From Daphnia pulex (lineage: Eukaryota; Arthropoda; Branchiopoda; Diplostraca; Daphniidae): a stretch of DNA of 64,000 nucleotides. The notes under the pieces were generated by a model, which did no database searches, was not told where the DNA came from, and saw only the letters and a program-made list of their open reading frames with translations. How positions within the stretch are numbered: the first letter of the stretch is position 1; each line of letters begins with the position of its first letter. Positions 19,410 to 34,507 of this stretch are shown here, in pieces. Position numbers and translations under genes: made by a program. The DNA lies in assembly GCF_021134715.1 (NCBI RefSeq), contig NC_060024.1, positions 5,518,001-5,582,000 of the forward strand, read 5' to 3'.

Positions 19410-20080
19410 TTATTCAAATAGATTTACTTGGAAGGTGAATGTATACAGTTGCTTAGTAGTAGCTAAGTACACTCATATTTTACGTTGAAGTTGTTTTCTT
19501 AACACTTTAACCAGAATTTACCTACGCTGTTATGATTTACACTAGGAATTGTTAGAGAAATTATTCAGATTTAATCATTAGTATCATTGTATTTAAATTC
19601 CATATCTTGTCTGGATAAGCAGTTAAAAAAAGATTCCATGTTATACTCGAAAATCTCGACTAAAATTACGCCATCAGGAAGATTGAATTGCAATAGAAGA
19701 ACGATTGATTATTGTTTTTTTCTTGTAAACTATCACAGGTGGAATCCATAAATGAGTATATAAAGGGCACACGGTAATTCGTTTTCTTTTTTCTTGCAAA
19801 TAAAAAAACCTACAAATGACGACGATGCAATCGTTTTTCATAAAAAGTTTTCACTCGGCGTTACACACATTCCCATCAATTTCTCCGATGTCGACAATCT
19901 CGTAGTTTTAAGTCTTATTTTTTCCAATGGCACTGAGTAAACACAGGAAGTTTTATATAATTTTTGACTCTTTGAATTCCGCCGCCAGGCGAAAGTGATT
20001 AATATCAGACATCTGTCAGATAGTGCACAGAACTGGGTTTTCCTGTTGGGTAATTCAAAATAAAAAGATGAGACAATATT
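19410..20080. other. Convergent intergenic spacer (MMAA / GT43)
   Basis: About 670 bp between the facing 3' ends of MMAA and the glucuronosyltransferase gene. A canonical AATAAA at 19799-19804 could serve MMAA. No gene or repeat was seen. Confidence 0.5.
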
Positions 20081-21598
20081 TCAATAATCAATAATCAACA
20101 TGAATGTTATACCTCTTGAAGTAGAGAAAGAAGCTAGTTTATTTTCGTCTAAAGCGTGAAGCAGTCCCGAAATGGAAGTATCGTCTATAATAAGGGTGGG
20201 TGGCTGTAACATGGCCATAGGCACTTGAACGGTACGAGTGTGCCACACTAAAATCTGTTCAAAATAAAATAAAATTTGTTTTCAATTTAGTTTCTGACAA
20301 ATTAAATGATACAAGGTTGAACTACCTGGGTACAGTTAGCTGCTTTGGCTTCAATGAAACCAACATCCGTGACTATTTCTTGTAAAAAGCTGTCCTCCTC
20401 GAAACCGACTTTATAAACGAAGGTGGCGTTGGGAAACTGGTGGAGCAATTTGATGTTGACCGCAAAGCCGGCCATGTCAACTGCGAAGCGACGGCCGGCT
20501 GGCCACGAATCGTAAAAACCGACCACTTTCCCCTGTCACAAACAATATCAATTCATCAGGCCCGAAATAGAAAAATAGAATAAGGAAAGTTTTTGTTGTT
20601 TTTTAATGGCAGAGAAAAGATGAAAGTTACGTCGTAAACTACAGGCGCGCTGACAGCGTAGTCTCCCACCAATCCAACCGGAAACATTGAAATATTTCGC
20701 GTGTCTCTGATCTCGTCAAATAATCGAAGGTCGTACGAGTTGTCATCGTCACCGAAATACAACACACCTATTTGTTTTTTTTTTAAATTGAAATTTTCAA
20801 TTCATTCTGGATTTGTTGAATAATTAAAATTTGATTTGATACCCTGCTTGACGTTGCTACGAATCCACTGTAAGGCAGCTCTGCGGTTGGAGACGCCTCT
20901 TGGCGGATTTTTGAGCTTCTTGTAGGCAGATGGCATTGCACTTGCCAAATGTGTGAACGGAATCCCTGCAAGAAAGTTGGAACTTGAAGGGGAATTCACA
21001 AAAGGGTGTTCGATGAACTTGTATGTTTACCTAATCTCCTTAAAAGTTTGCCAACAGCTGGATTGCAATTGGGAGCATCTTCGACCAGAATCCAATGCAA
21101 AGCAGGGACGCTGCTCAAGGTCTGACCAAGCCTGGTCAACTCTGCCATTTGGACAGAGCGAGCATATGTTGGCGTGACAAAGTAGATTACAGGGACAGAC
21201 TCGTTCTTGAAGGTTGTGACATTCACCTGAACACGAAAAAGATATTAGATTTTGTCGAGTGTTGGTGGTTTCAGCTTTTAACACTTACATGGGGATCACA
21301 AGATGTGACTTGTTCAGGCTGTTCTATAATATTATCCTGCAGGCTGATTGCAGCTCTCGTTTCATCGCCAGTCAAGCTTGAAGCACTGGCCATGAGGGGA
21401 TTGTTGATGTCGTGGTACTTCCAAAGGGCAAGATACACAAGTAGGAACATGGCAGAGGCTCCGGTAAAAACAGTTGGTTTTGAAATGCCAACCAAGCAGC
21501 CATGGTTGCCCGAAAGCATAGCTATCAAAAAAGATCAACACGCTCAGAATCAGGAATGCTGTTGCAAAGAATCAACTGAAATTACCTGCACTGGTCAT
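20081..21598 (-). CDS. Beta-1,3-glucuronosyltransferase (GT43, GlcAT family)
   Basis: Seven exons on the minus strand: 21586-21598, 21289-21521, 21031-21226, 20843-20965, 20631-20767, 20326-20532, 20081-20254. They join in phase to 360 residues. It is a type II Golgi protein: short N-terminus, hydrophobic segment [13 protein letters not shown] near 28-40, stem, then the GT43 domain. Motifs seen are [33 protein letters not shown] (the DxD metal/UDP-GlcA site, about 190-204), [15 protein letters not shown] and LVWHTRT. GT43 enzymes transfer GlcA from UDP-GlcA to galactose, either in the proteoglycan linker tetrasaccharide (GlcAT-I) or on glycoproteins (GlcAT-P/S); I cannot separate these. The 13-nt first coding exon is inferred. 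Starting at 21528 within exon 2 is the alternative. The C-terminus runs about 50 residues beyond WHTRT, longer than usual. Confidence 0.92.
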
Positions 21599-24500
21599 TA
21601 TTTCACTTCCCAAGTCGACACAAAAAGTTGAAAACGTGTGTCAAGATGTTGTGCAGTGATGTTAATAGACTAGACGACACATACTGGCAGTGAGTGTAGA
21701 AAAGAATGACCCAGTGAGGAGAAACATTCGTTGTGTTATCTCCAGAATAAAATCAAGAGAGCGAAGACTGGGTGAAATAACTCGGACGGAATGGCCCGGA
21801 TTATTTGGTGAAAGCTGTCGATGTAGTAAGAATTCGGTTATGCCAAGATGCAGCCCAGTTTGTCGTCTGCCTTTCAAAAATTTCGTCTGCTACGTTGAAA
21901 ACCCCCCAGGCGAGCTAGAAACCGTAACATGGAAACTCGTCTCCGGTGCCATTCGCTTTCTCTTTTGAATAAATTAAAAAGAAAAATCGTTTCGTCAAGT
22001 GAAAGCATCCCAACGGTACAAGAGAAACGAGTTTGATCGATATACCGTATTTAATATAGTTGGATGCAGATATAAAACACGCAGGAAAATCGCGTTTGTT
22101 GGATCAATAATTCGCGCATCGGATTACAACATCACGAGAAAAGAACTGATGATGGGGATTGACTGACATCATCGCCGCATAATACATCGAGGATTATAAT
22201 CATCGTGAATTTCTTTCCTTTTTTTATTCCGGTTTTATTCGTGAATTGTTCTATTAACAAAAGATGATGCCGGGTAGGCCTACACGCATATAAGAGCCTT
22301 GAGCTTCTTTTTTGAATGAAATAAAAACGAAGGGCGTGTCTATCTCTTTCTATATAGGCTGTCAGCTTTTTTTCTTTGTGGAAATGGCAGCAGCAGCGGC
22401 GGCGGCCATCACATATATAAGAAGATCCGGCTGCTGCTGCTGCCAGTGCTGCGTTCGACAGCAGCAGGACGCGAGAGGATCTTATCCGGGTTGGGTTTTT
22501 ATTGGAAGGCGTCGCTTGGGGATCAATTAGCGGCGAAATAGTGCGGGTCGTCGGCGCGTGATGCGACACACAAGACATTTAATTACACGCTTCCTCCATC
22601 AACCATCAAATCACACACAGCAAAAAGGGAGAAATAGGAGTAGAACGCGTGAGCTCCCCGTCGTGTCGGTTGATGATCGAAACAGCAAAACGGAACAGAG
22701 AGGGATCCTTGAAAATGTCCAGGAATAACACCCCGCCTATTTGCAAATGCAAACAAACATCTGTAAGATAATATCAAGTGATCATTTGATATCAAAATTG
22801 ATCTCCTATAGGGTAAACATATACAATGTACTATATAGAGACGACTGATGTAAATAAACGTGAATTCTATAATTTGATTCATCGAATTTGTATTTAGAAG
22901 AGAGATATAAGAGTTATACTATTTCTTTTTTCTTGACAGGCGAATCTGTATATAAAGAAATAAATGTAATATACAGACGACTAGACGAGCGGACTTGATC
23001 TAGTTTAGATGTAGTTGCGTTCCTTGGGGCGTTGTTCGTGACTTGACTTTCTTGTTCTCCCCCTCCTTCCATCTATACAACGCAGCATGTACCTTTTATA
23101 CATCCTCGTTGCAAAGTGAATTTTCCGTGCCGGCCAGCATAATAATATTACATAAAATATCACAAGTTTTTATATTATCCTATATATTATATAAGTGTTT
23201 ATACATGTTGTATTACACCCCTGTCTAATGATGAAACCGCACCTCAATAAATAACTAAAAATCTAAATGGACGTTTTATATATCTCTGCTAGAAAACAAT
23301 CTGTAATGGTTTTTTTGTGATGGCGAGTTCAACGAGGCGGACTCAATCGATGTTGAACATGTCCGGGAGAGACACGCGGGAGCAATCCAGCAAAGAGTCT
23401 GTGCTGCGTGCTGTGGCGGCCTCTCCTGCTGTGTGTGTGTGTAATATTGCTTTTCTGACGAGGCGGGAAAATACAATTTGTGATGTTTGACTGGTTCAAT
23501 AAGTTGCTGCCCTGCACAGCCAGTGATGATGATGGGGAGCCGCGCCGTATCCTACGGAAGTTGTGTGATGTGTGTGTGCATGTCGTCGTGTTCTACACGA
23601 GATAGCGGAAGACGGGAAATTGCCCAGTGCGGTCGTCGTCCGACTCTCTGCTCCCATCAACAGTCCAGTATATATAGCCTATAATATATCCATCAATGCG
23701 ACATCATCACCCCAGCACAGCACTCTCCTATAAATATCAAATGTCTTTTCTAAATTATCAGGCTAAATTTTGTAAAATTGAAAATGTCAATTTCACAGAC
23801 GATTGACAACCTGTTGAATTTTTAGACTATATAAATTTATCAACGTAAAGGCCTCAACAAATGCAGAGAGAGTTGTACAATTAGATTTGATGTATATTAT
23901 ACTCTAAGGGCGCGCGCGGGAAAGAGAAAGTAAAAAGAATCAAGTGGCTTTTGTGATATAATCAAAAGGAATGAAATGCGAAAACATCAAAAGGATTTAC
24001 TTCCGCTCGAAAGGGAAAAAACCCTGTGCTGCTGGGGTGTGTGTAGGATCTAAATTTTTTTTTTTTTCTCTCTCCTATTTACACAAAAGTTGACGAGGGC
24101 CATGCACATGATGACGATATCTATGTGCGCCTGCGCCGTCCGTGCGCAAAGTGTTTTGACAACTGAGCGCGCAACAGAGATATATATATCTAGACGACGA
24201 CAAAACACTTTTCCCCAATGCCACATTGGACGTCCGTACGACTACAAGTGCCACCCAACTCTCGCTAAAAGCTATAGCTCTATCTCTGCTGCTAGTTTTC
24301 TCTCGATTTGACTCGATACAACTTAAACAACACCTGCAAGATTCTCGCCGCGTCTAGGCTACAACTTTGGTGGTTTTATATCGACACAGCGCAGCCAAGG
24401 TAGGCTCGTCATCTAATTGATTTTATATAGTACTATAGGCCTATATAAGCGGTTTTTCGTGGAAAATCTGATCGTTTGGATATTGTTGCGTGACTTTGAC

Positions 24501-27500
24501 GACGAGGTAGGGAAAGAGTCAGCCTTTTCAATCACTTGGCCATCGGCGAAATTGCTACATAAAAGATTTGAAATCCTTTTTTATGGATTTAAATATTTTT
24601 ATGGTTCGCGAGGAATCTATAGATACAAATCATTTTTTTCTTTTCAACGATTTATATAGACATAAAATAATATTTACGATGGTGCGCATAAGCTTTTCTT
24701 ATTTGTCAAAAACTAAATTTGTTGTGACAACCGCAGCAAAAACTCTAAAATATTGGAAAAATGCATGACAAGCAATTTGTATTAAAGGATTTGAACATTA
24801 GCGTTTTGACTAATGTCCATCATTATTCAATGTGATTGACGTGTGTTATCATCCAATTTTTGAAATGACCGCTGGCTTTGAAAATAATCATATTCCATCC
24901 GATAAATCAATAACCATTTCTGCGTTTTATTATGCAAATGTATTAATCCGCAGACGTTGTACGTATACATATTTACTGACGGGTGGATGAGGTCCAATTG
25001 CGCTTGTATAATCATCCGGTTGATGGACTTCCCCACCCAGCACGTCACACGCATTTTACCCACAATTTAGACGATCGATTGATTTAAAAAGTAGCTCTTT
25101 TTTCGTCTATCTATACTTTCTATCAATGGGAAATGTCTCTGCAGCTCTATAACAAAAACAACAAAGGAACTGTTCATAGAGAAAGATTTTTCTCACTTCT
25201 AGTTGGCTTATCTTGTATATAGGCTATCGGCGGCCAACAGCACTAATGATCGGTTCGAATATAGATGTATCCGTCGTCTCAAAAGAGATAAATAGAAACG
25301 GCCCTGTTCTATTACGTTTTCTTGATTCTATTTGGTCTCCTATATTTTCTTTAATTTGCTGTTGAACGCTCTCTTATATATATAGACGATATATGCACTA
25401 TATTCTTTCGGCCAATCCCATCTCTTCTGTGCTGCCGACTCTCATCCCTATTGCTCCATCCATCCGAATCCTTTAATGCGAAAGTATAAAATAAAAATAA
25501 AAAAGGACGACTGTGGCTGCTGCTGCTGTGAGCGAGAAAAAAAAGCTTTTTTTTATATGCACGTCGACAGTCTAAATATCAAGAGCTTCTCTCTAAGCTA
25601 ACGATATCAAACGAACCACAGACTTGATATAATATATATGTATATAAATCTATATATAGGGTATATATAGCTCTCTTGGTGCTGGGCTATATAGTTTATA
25701 TTGTTGCAGCAGAGAGCTATTATTATATCATTTATAGATGTATAAACCCCCATATGTAGACCACATGGTTAAGTATATAGATGTCTATACAGTAGTGGCC
25801 AGCAGCATCTTCATGTGATGAAGATGAGCCGCTTTTGAGCGGTTTAAAATGGTCTATATAGAGAGGACGACGAGAGAGTCTTAGAGTATAATATTGTCCT
25901 TGGCTGTTAAGCATTAGATATAGCTACATTCGTCTCGTCGAAAATGTCTAATGTTACATCATCATATGCAAGCGCTGTATAGTAGCAGCAGCAATTTTGA
26001 TGGGCATTATATTTATAGACGTCTTAAGGGTGGTGAGGGGGCTCAAGTTCTCGATCCTTCACGAGAAAGTGGTGCTCGTCCTATATAGCAGCAGTGATTT
26101 GATTCCTCCTTTATTATCACGCCAAAAAGATCGCATAAGGGGGTTTTCCTGGAAAATGTAGGGATGTGGCTAGGATTTATAATCTTTCTAATGATCATAA
26201 AATATATATTTCACAGCCCGCAGCAGGCTTTCAATGAATCAAAAGGAGACAATTTGAGAAGATATATAAAATATATTTGGGCATATATTTTTAAAAATAT
26301 TTTTCAACACTTTGCGCTTCTCATTATCCCCTTTGTATATATCTGTCCTACACTTATTGTTGTGTATTTGTATGCGAGTCTATAGACTATACGTGCCAGC
26401 ACAGCTGTGTAAATTTATATTTATACATTGTTCAATGTTCATTCTAATATAACAGCAGAGCATTTGAGATTGCTAACGGGTAATATATAAGGCATTTTTT
26501 CTTCTTTTGCATGGCCTATCCAAGGGCTTTTGCTCGCTGCTCTAATATGTGCTATAGAATGTATTTATATAGCCTTTCGAGATGAAAGAGATGTGCTCTG
26601 CTGCTGCAGGGAGCTGCTGTGTGCTTTCTATGTATCATCGCATAGTTGGCCGCGAAAATATCTAAATTGTGTACTATAAGAGCAGCTGCTGCAGCAGCAG
26701 CAACACACTAGGAAAAAAAAGGCCTATATCCACACAGCACACACGGAATAGGCCTAATATACATGAATAATTTGGCGCTTTAGCTGCTCCTGCTGCTGAT
26801 GGAAAGGGGAAATCTGTGCGAGAGAGAGAGACGGCGACCGACGGCGACACGTCAGAAGAGAGAGAATAATATAAAACATAGAACAAGAGCCAGCAGGCTG
26901 TATTTTATTTGAGATTTCTTTATATATAACCTTTCATCATTTTTATTAGCCTATACACACATACGAAAAAGAGGACGATTCAATTTGGTTGTTTTTATAT
27001 TTGTCTCTCTGCATAAAACGATATGGACATCATTTCCCGCAGAGCTAGTGATGTGTATATAGATGCATCCTTTTGATATTATATTTTCTTTGAAGAAAAT
27101 TATTTTTTGAAAAAATATAAAAAGAACAAATCATAAAAAACAAACAATCGAGATAGCCATGATGAAGAGCGTATCCACATCACAAGACTTTGATGTTATA
27201 TTGGTGCGATGTGGCACAGCAGTTGCTGCTGCTGCTGCCGGAATCGTGTGATCAAATGAGAGACAGAGATATATAATAAATATTTTATTATAAAATATCT
27301 ATAAAAAGGAAAAATATATAATATAGAAAGAGATGTATACAGATGCCAGTCACGACCCGACGCGCGGATGTGTGTCTGGTCCTTTCCAGCACATGTCACA
27401 CGCTCGAATCATCCAATTGGCGCTATATAGCATCCGTCGTCTCCAGCATGGCATCATCTCACCAGCATCAGACGCAGCGGACACATATTATTATATACAA

Positions 27501-30500
27501 TACACATAGAAGGAGATTACACCAAAAGATTCAAAGGGTCCAGCACCCATCATCTTTTGTGTGTGTGTATAATATTAAATATTATATTATACGCCGGATG
27601 TACGTGTTATTCCATTTGTAATATGATGGGATGGTGTGTCGCCTTATGGTATAATATCGTATAATATAAAATATTCTCTATATTATAGATTAAATACGAC
27701 GTTATATAATTTGTAAAGGTCCTATTCACCTTTTGTCAAAAAGGCTTAGGCCTACATGTCTTTTGACACAACGGGAAGTTATCGAGGGATATATGAAACT
27801 TTGATGAGGATAAATGTCTCAAAGACATTTTGGCACAGAAAAAGTGATAAAGAATAGAAGGAAATCTTTATGTAAGCCAATAATATAAATATATCACACA
27901 AGAGACTGTGCTGCTGCTGGTGTGGGGTTGCATTTCACGCTGCCGTGCACAGCAGCACCAGCCAGCTTCTAATCCAACCGATAAATAAAAAAAAAAAAAA
28001 AGGAAGAAAAACGTGACAAAATATACTGCCGAGTTCACCTCACTTGGACAGCAGCACACGCGGCGGAGAGAATTTATCTCTTTGGATTTTCGGTAATGGA
28101 CCAAGACATTTCCGTCCTTGTTTTTCATCCGAGAGTACATTTTTATCCTACGCGTATTTAGCCTTTATATAAGAGATCGAAACCGCCCCCTTAGGTTTTA
28201 TAGATCGGGACAACACGCACAATTCCCAGCATATAAAAAGAAAAGAAGAAATACTGCTGCTGCTGTGCAACTGCTGATGCCACGAAGAATTACTGAAATT
28301 GTTGATCACGATCTCGCCTATGTATTGGACAAACACCGTTGGGGGTTTATAATATACCCTGTAATATTTTTTTATTTAAACATTTTTTTAGATTATTTAG
28401 ACCTACAGGATTATTTCTCCGGTTGAACGTTTATTTAATTGCTGCTGATACTCCTTTATAGCTGCTGATTAGTTCAATTCCCTGGAGGATAATGTACAAT
28501 ATACTCTGCGTGAATTCTATAATCAAAATGTTCTTCTTTTGATATAATTCGCCTTTATCTCTTTACCCTTAAATGTAATGCGACTGATGCCAAGGAGAAT
28601 AAGCTGATGCAGCATAGCACACAGCGGGAATTGACTTTATATAGATTACATCCATTGCTGCTGGTCAGCCTCTTGAATCAACTGTGCAGCTGCTGGGCTG
28701 CCGAGAATAAAAACTTTTAAGACGTGAAAATGGTGGTCGCCATACTACTAACTAAGCCGTTGGGCACAGAGGACGAGCGGAGGGTCGAACGAGCGGAAAA
28801 GATCTTGTTATATCGCTCATTTATATTTAACCGCATTATAGATAGAGCGCCGGCCCAGCATTTAATCACAGAGGGACTATTCATTTTTATATTATATTAG
28901 ATATAGGAGACTGCGTCTATTTAGTGATCAAGCTGGTGTGTGGATCTATCGCCGCAGGGGCTAATGCTAGCTGAATAATGGCCAGTCTTTTTTTTAAATG
29001 TAAGATATACAGCATCATTTCCACCTGTTTTCTTTTCTGATTATACATCTGTATATAAGAGTATTAGTCGTCTGCTGCTGTGGCAAAAGACAGCTTATAA
29101 ATTGTTCGTGACTAGGATTACATCAACAACGACGACTGCTGCTGCATTGGAGCGTGCTGGAAGGATTTAATTTGTTAATTGCTCATTTTCATTCCTGCTG
29201 GCTGGCTATACTGTGCTGCTACTGCTGCTGCGTGCTGGTCTTTGATGTAATTGAATCTAAGCCTTTTTAGACTTGTTATGTAAGACTACACAATGGGGTG
29301 GATTGCCTGATGTCTAATTTTATATATTCACCATCACGGTTGCCTCATATCTCTTTTGCATATTATAGTCCATCAGCACTTTCTGGTCTATAGCGGTCTA
29401 TAGCCGATGAATTATTTATGCACATATGGAGTTTTGCTTTAAATAAATCTACTGATCGGATCGGTCGATCGTCTATAGCTGACAATATATAGGCTAGGCT
29501 ACTGTATGGAAAATTCTATGTGTCTTGAATCATATCCGCCACATTTGAATATATTTGGCAGCACTTTTATCTCAGCACATCAATCGGTGCGATGCGCAGC
29601 AGGAAATTTGTCTTTTCGCAGAAATTCTACACGTGAGCTGAATAATAATCAACCTTTGAATTCAACACAGCACATCTATATCCCCCTTTTCGTGTGTGTG
29701 TGTGGGTTTAGCCAATGGATATATTCGATGTATATTCGATGTATAATAGCTTCTGTGATGTTGACTGGCAGTTGACATTTCGAAACAGAAAATATATTAA
29801 GGGGCGTAGGCCTATACAAACATATATTTTAAAGCATCAGACGATGCGCATAGCAGAATTTCCAATGAAAACCGAATTATTACATAAAAAGTTTTGCATT
29901 GATCAGTTTATTGGAAAGTTCAGGGAATTTCTTTTTCATGTCTCCTTCAATATTCTAATAAGATGCATAGGTATATTATAGGCAGCTAATATATAAAACA
30001 AACATCAGAGATCATTCATTCATTTCGTAGACTAGGCTATATGCTGCGAATAGCTGCCAGGGTTCATTTGAAAAGAGTTGGCGTTTTATTCCGCCCCCGC
30101 TCCTGTATTAAATAGATATTTTACCCTGAATTTTATTCGAATGATGAGCAATATTTCATATGTGCACAGATTTTAATATATATATATATATATTTAGTCA
30201 ATTATTAACAACTGGAAATGTATTATCGCCTTCGGGCATCACTCTCCATACTCTCAGCACTCTAAATGATAAATTATTCAATAAAAGTTGAAAACTAATT
30301 CTGAAAAGGTCTTTCACAACGTATGTAAGCGCGATTGCATCATTATAAACGTATTAAATAATTCCGGGAAATTCAAGCGATATGCCAAACTTTTTCGAAA
30401 GATTCGATTATTAAAGCGCCTTGATGATATTTCCTGGCATTTTATCTCCTATATCTCTTTTGATTTTTGGATTATAATTTATATTTCATTGAAAATTGCG

Positions 30501-33500
30501 CTGATTTGAGGCTGCTCTCTAGCAGCAAACCAATACCCTTTGAAAATATATCAAATCACATCAAAAGAAAAGTGTTAAGTCTTTACGTATATTATTATAC
30601 ATGTATTTGAAAGGTCTGGCAGCATAAAACAAATATTTAGAAATGTGTCCAGCAAATAATAGTCCAGTCCAGCAGGAGAACGAGAGAGAGAAACTGTTTG
30701 ATGATCGATATGCTGTTTGCCCAAGTGAATGGTCGATACTTTGCCCGCAGCAAACGGTCACGAAGACCAGCACCAATATATGCCCACACACTACCCTCCA
30801 GCTACATATAGCTATACTGTACTGTGACTGGAACGTGCTGGGACCAATACAAATCATGCTACTGTCGCATCCATCATATACACTGGAGATATATATTATA
30901 TGTAAAAGCATATATCCAACACCATCCTGCAGATATATTACGGATATATCATTATCAATATAGAAATAAACTGTCTGTGCAATATTGAAAATCAATTTTT
31001 TTTCCTTTTTATATTACCCGCCCACCATATTTCATGTAAAGCCAGATGGGGTCTGTTATTTCAATAGAAGACTTGCTGTAATGTTTCCATCGGAAATAAT
31101 ATAGCTTTGCAAGATCTAGAAAATATATGGAACGTTATATAATATAGATATCTAGAGGATATGTATATGGCATAAGACAGCCCAGCTGTTATGTATGTTT
31201 CTTTTATATAATAAAAAAAATTCTTATCTATATACTATGCACATTTCTTTTTTTTCTGCTGCTCTCAAAGTCTGGCTACGAATATTTTATTATGGAAGAA
31301 TGTGCAATGCAAGAATAGGAATAATAATATATGCCACATCATTTTATATCTCATTTTTTAGCAAAGTATTTTCCACAACTTTTATTATACATAGCCTACG
31401 AGAGAGTTATAATATTATTTATTCTGGAATCGCAGAAATAAATTTTTAAAGGTTACATCACATGTAGCCTATATACTATACAATTTGATTTCATTCAATC
31501 TGCAGAATCTATCAGGAGATGATGACGTCTGTGCTGTGTGTATAGACTATAAATCTAGGCTATATATACTTGACACTCGATTGATAAATATATATATTGT
31601 ATTATGGACTGCTGGGGTGTATTGAGTCTTTTGACCTCAAAACCTTTCAGTCCATCAGGACTGTGAGCGCAGCCCCAAAGACCTTTATATTCTCTGTTCT
31701 GCTACTGCTATATGCTGCGTCCTATATATTGTGTTTGCTGTTGGGTCGATCCCGGCAACAACAAAAACACATTCGACAAATATAAATAAAAAGAACCGCA
31801 CAGCGTATAGTATATATAGGTGAGTGCTGCTGGGCCGGCTGTCTGTGCTGGATTTATATATAATAGACACAAGTGCGCTGATGTGGTCTATTGTATACAC
31901 GTAACATGTCCCAGGTCTATATAACGTTTTATAACAATGCCAGTAGTGAATTCATCACGTTGATGCGGCTCTCAGACTGAATCCTTTCATCGTTATAAAT
32001 CAGACAAATGTATTTAGTTCTATACATTGTAATCGAATTAGATTTGGTTCTATGTTGCTGCTATTATATACGACTTTCGAATATTGTATTTCTATTTTTC
32101 ATCTCTGTGTGTATATATATAGGCCTATTATATACAGAGTCTAGACGTCACGTGCTTGCGTCTACACGTATATAATACATATAAGAAATAAATATTTGAT
32201 CGAGTTTCACACGTGCCTAGCTGTTATAATAGAAGAAAAAGAAGAAAAAAAGAAACGACTCCGGCGTATATAGATATAATATTATACATTTATCTAAAGA
32301 AATCTCAGCTGTTGTTTCCCAAACGCTCAGCACATCACCCCATAGCATCACACAGCAGCGTCGGCAGCAGCATTGAGTGCTACTGCTGTATTATATACAC
32401 GACAGAAGCAGCGAAGCAACTGTTTGGTATGCATTGGCTGGTCCCTGAGATCCATCATTCCCCAACACACACACACACAAAACCCTCCTTTTTTTTCTTT
32501 TCTCCTTTTATTTCGCCCACAGTGCTCAGAGTTTCTCGCCTGAGAGAGAGAGACTATCGAGCGCACGTGCCTGGCATTCCCTATTATATATAATATTAGA
32601 CACCCACAGCACAGCGAAATTCCTTCAAAATCTATATCAAACTTTTGTGTAATAAATATAGATATGCTATATTTACTATTTATACTGTTTCCGACTGTTT
32701 CGTATATTATAGACCAAAGAGATTTTCAGTCTAAATAATCTCCGTTCAGGATATAATATAGTTGTGCCTATATAATGCCAGCGTATTATAATATAGCTTT
32801 TGTGTGCATATTATCTTCTCTGCTGGCTGGCTGGATGCTTATTATTATTACAGCACAAGAGCTGGCGCGATATTATCTGTGACACACTGCAAGGAGGATA
32901 TTATATATATATGTTGGATATATCATATGTAGCAGCATGCAGAGGCTTATATGCCTTTCAATTCAAAAGGGGTTATTATCGTCTGTTGAATATCCTGATT
33001 ATATATATGCATCCCGAGTAGTATAGCTAGGATATAATACCCTCCATTGGCTCAATATTATATCTACGCAAATTATTGATAAATGTGGAATTTGGGTGTA
33101 TCGTCAGGGCGTGTCCTTTACATAGACGTATTAAAACAGAGCAAGATTTAATATATAGATTTGTTCTAATCAGAGAGAGAAGCGGGATATTAGTGAACGC
33201 GGCGACCAAACGGCATTTTGGCAACGACCATGTGCATGCACCCCCATTATCTTTTATACTCGTCGCATTGACAACATCAATCAGCCTACTACTACTGCGC
33301 ACATTCCCTTTTGTGTCTATATAATTAAATAACGTATAGTTCTATATACACTAGAGTAAAAAGAAACGAGCGTGCTGTAAATTTACACGTTTAAACATAA
33401 CTCAATGATTAAGTCTATAAAGGCGTTATAAATACTTGAAACCGTTACGTTAGGTTTGTGACTTGAAAACGCCCTTTACAAATTCTGAATAAATTAATAG

Positions 33501-33524
33501 CAGCTGGAATATAAGGAAATATAT
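21599..33524. other. Gene desert, left part
   Basis: About 12 kb of AT-rich DNA without a supportable gene. It is studded with short GCTGCTG/CAGCAGC clusters (for example 22390-22465, 26680-26705, 29120-29235), TATATA tracts and TAGGCCTA palindromes. Frames are short, overlapping and without domains. A 57-codon frame starting near 28730 is probably chance. Distal regulatory DNA or untranslated exons of the gene at 49180 could lie here but cannot be seen by eye. Confidence 0.5.
30177..30193. repeat. (TA)n microsatellite
   Basis: An uninterrupted alternating TA tract of about 17 bp in already TA-rich DNA. Confidence 0.8.
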
Positions 33525-33810
33525 TGTCACGGGAGAAGGGCTAACACGTTCGGTCGTAAAGTGCGACTTGAAGCTGTTTCACAAAAAAAGAAGAAAACAG
33601 ACTGGAGGTCGCGACTCCACCACCGACACACAGACAAGACCAGTGAACAACAACTAACTAGAGAAACATGCTCCCCTTTTGTATCCTCCGTCAACGTCGT
33701 CTCGTTTCCAAGAACTGTTATTCGTCGAGCGTCAAGGAATCGTCAACTTCCCAGGATCAGAATCGAATGGGAAACGTCGATTCTGGGAACTAATCAGTCG
33801 AAACGTGACA
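33525..33810 (-). repeat. LTR (3' LTR in element orientation)
   Basis: A 286-bp terminal repeat bounded by TGTCACG and CGTGACA. The outermost bases form a short inverted repeat, as LTRs usually do. Confidence 0.9.
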
Positions 33811-34507
33811 TTTTCCCCGCCCACGTAAATGATCGTCCCGATCATGACATTACGTACTGACATCAATGATGGAGAGCTCTCAGATGGCTAGCTTGGTATC
33901 TATCAGAGTAAGGAAAAAGCGGGTAGAATAAATAGTTAGTAACTGACATGTATTAAGTTTCGACGTTATCCAGGTTAAGGCGAATCCATCCACGGATCTC
34001 TTGATCTAAACTTGGCTAAGAACACACGCGATTATCATACACTAAAAAATACAATCACATAATGATTACGTTGCAACTCCAAGTTGCTCAACAGTTTTTA
34101 ACTCTCGTCTGGACCGTAAGTTATCATAAATAACAAGGGGTTTTGGGAGCCATAGAAGGTTGGGATTGGTTTGGGATTTTTCGCCTCTGTCAGTGTAATT
34201 GTCCAGGAGGTCCGACCGTATTGTCTCCTCCCGGATTTCCGGCAAAGTCCTCGACTTTCCTTACACTACCGACCGCTCTCAAGATTCCGGCAAAGTCCTC
34301 GACTTTCCTATCTCTGTAGGTAAAATAGGGTCACAGGATGGAAAGGTAATTTTTACGAGAATTTGTACATTTGATCACATAAGTTCGACAGATTTTTAAC
34401 AATAGGGAAAGGACCGTGGTAGGAGTGCAACAATTTTTCTGAACGTCCTCTTCTTCTGACGATGCTGAATCCACGCGTTCTTCCAGTCGCTTCCAGTTGT
34501 TCCTTGC

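Noticed and set aside
21095..21631. 178-codon frame on the plus strand
   Set aside because: It runs antisense across exons and introns of the glucuronosyltransferase gene and has no domain.
28730..28903. 57-codon frame starting MVVAILLTKPLG
   Set aside because: Briefly looked coding because of its GC-richer start, but it turns into random AT-rich codons and has no partner exon.
33561..33860. 99-codon frame in the LTR, repeated at 35564
   Set aside because: It lies inside both LTR copies in antisense orientation and has no similarity to known proteins; it is similar in both places only because the LTRs match.
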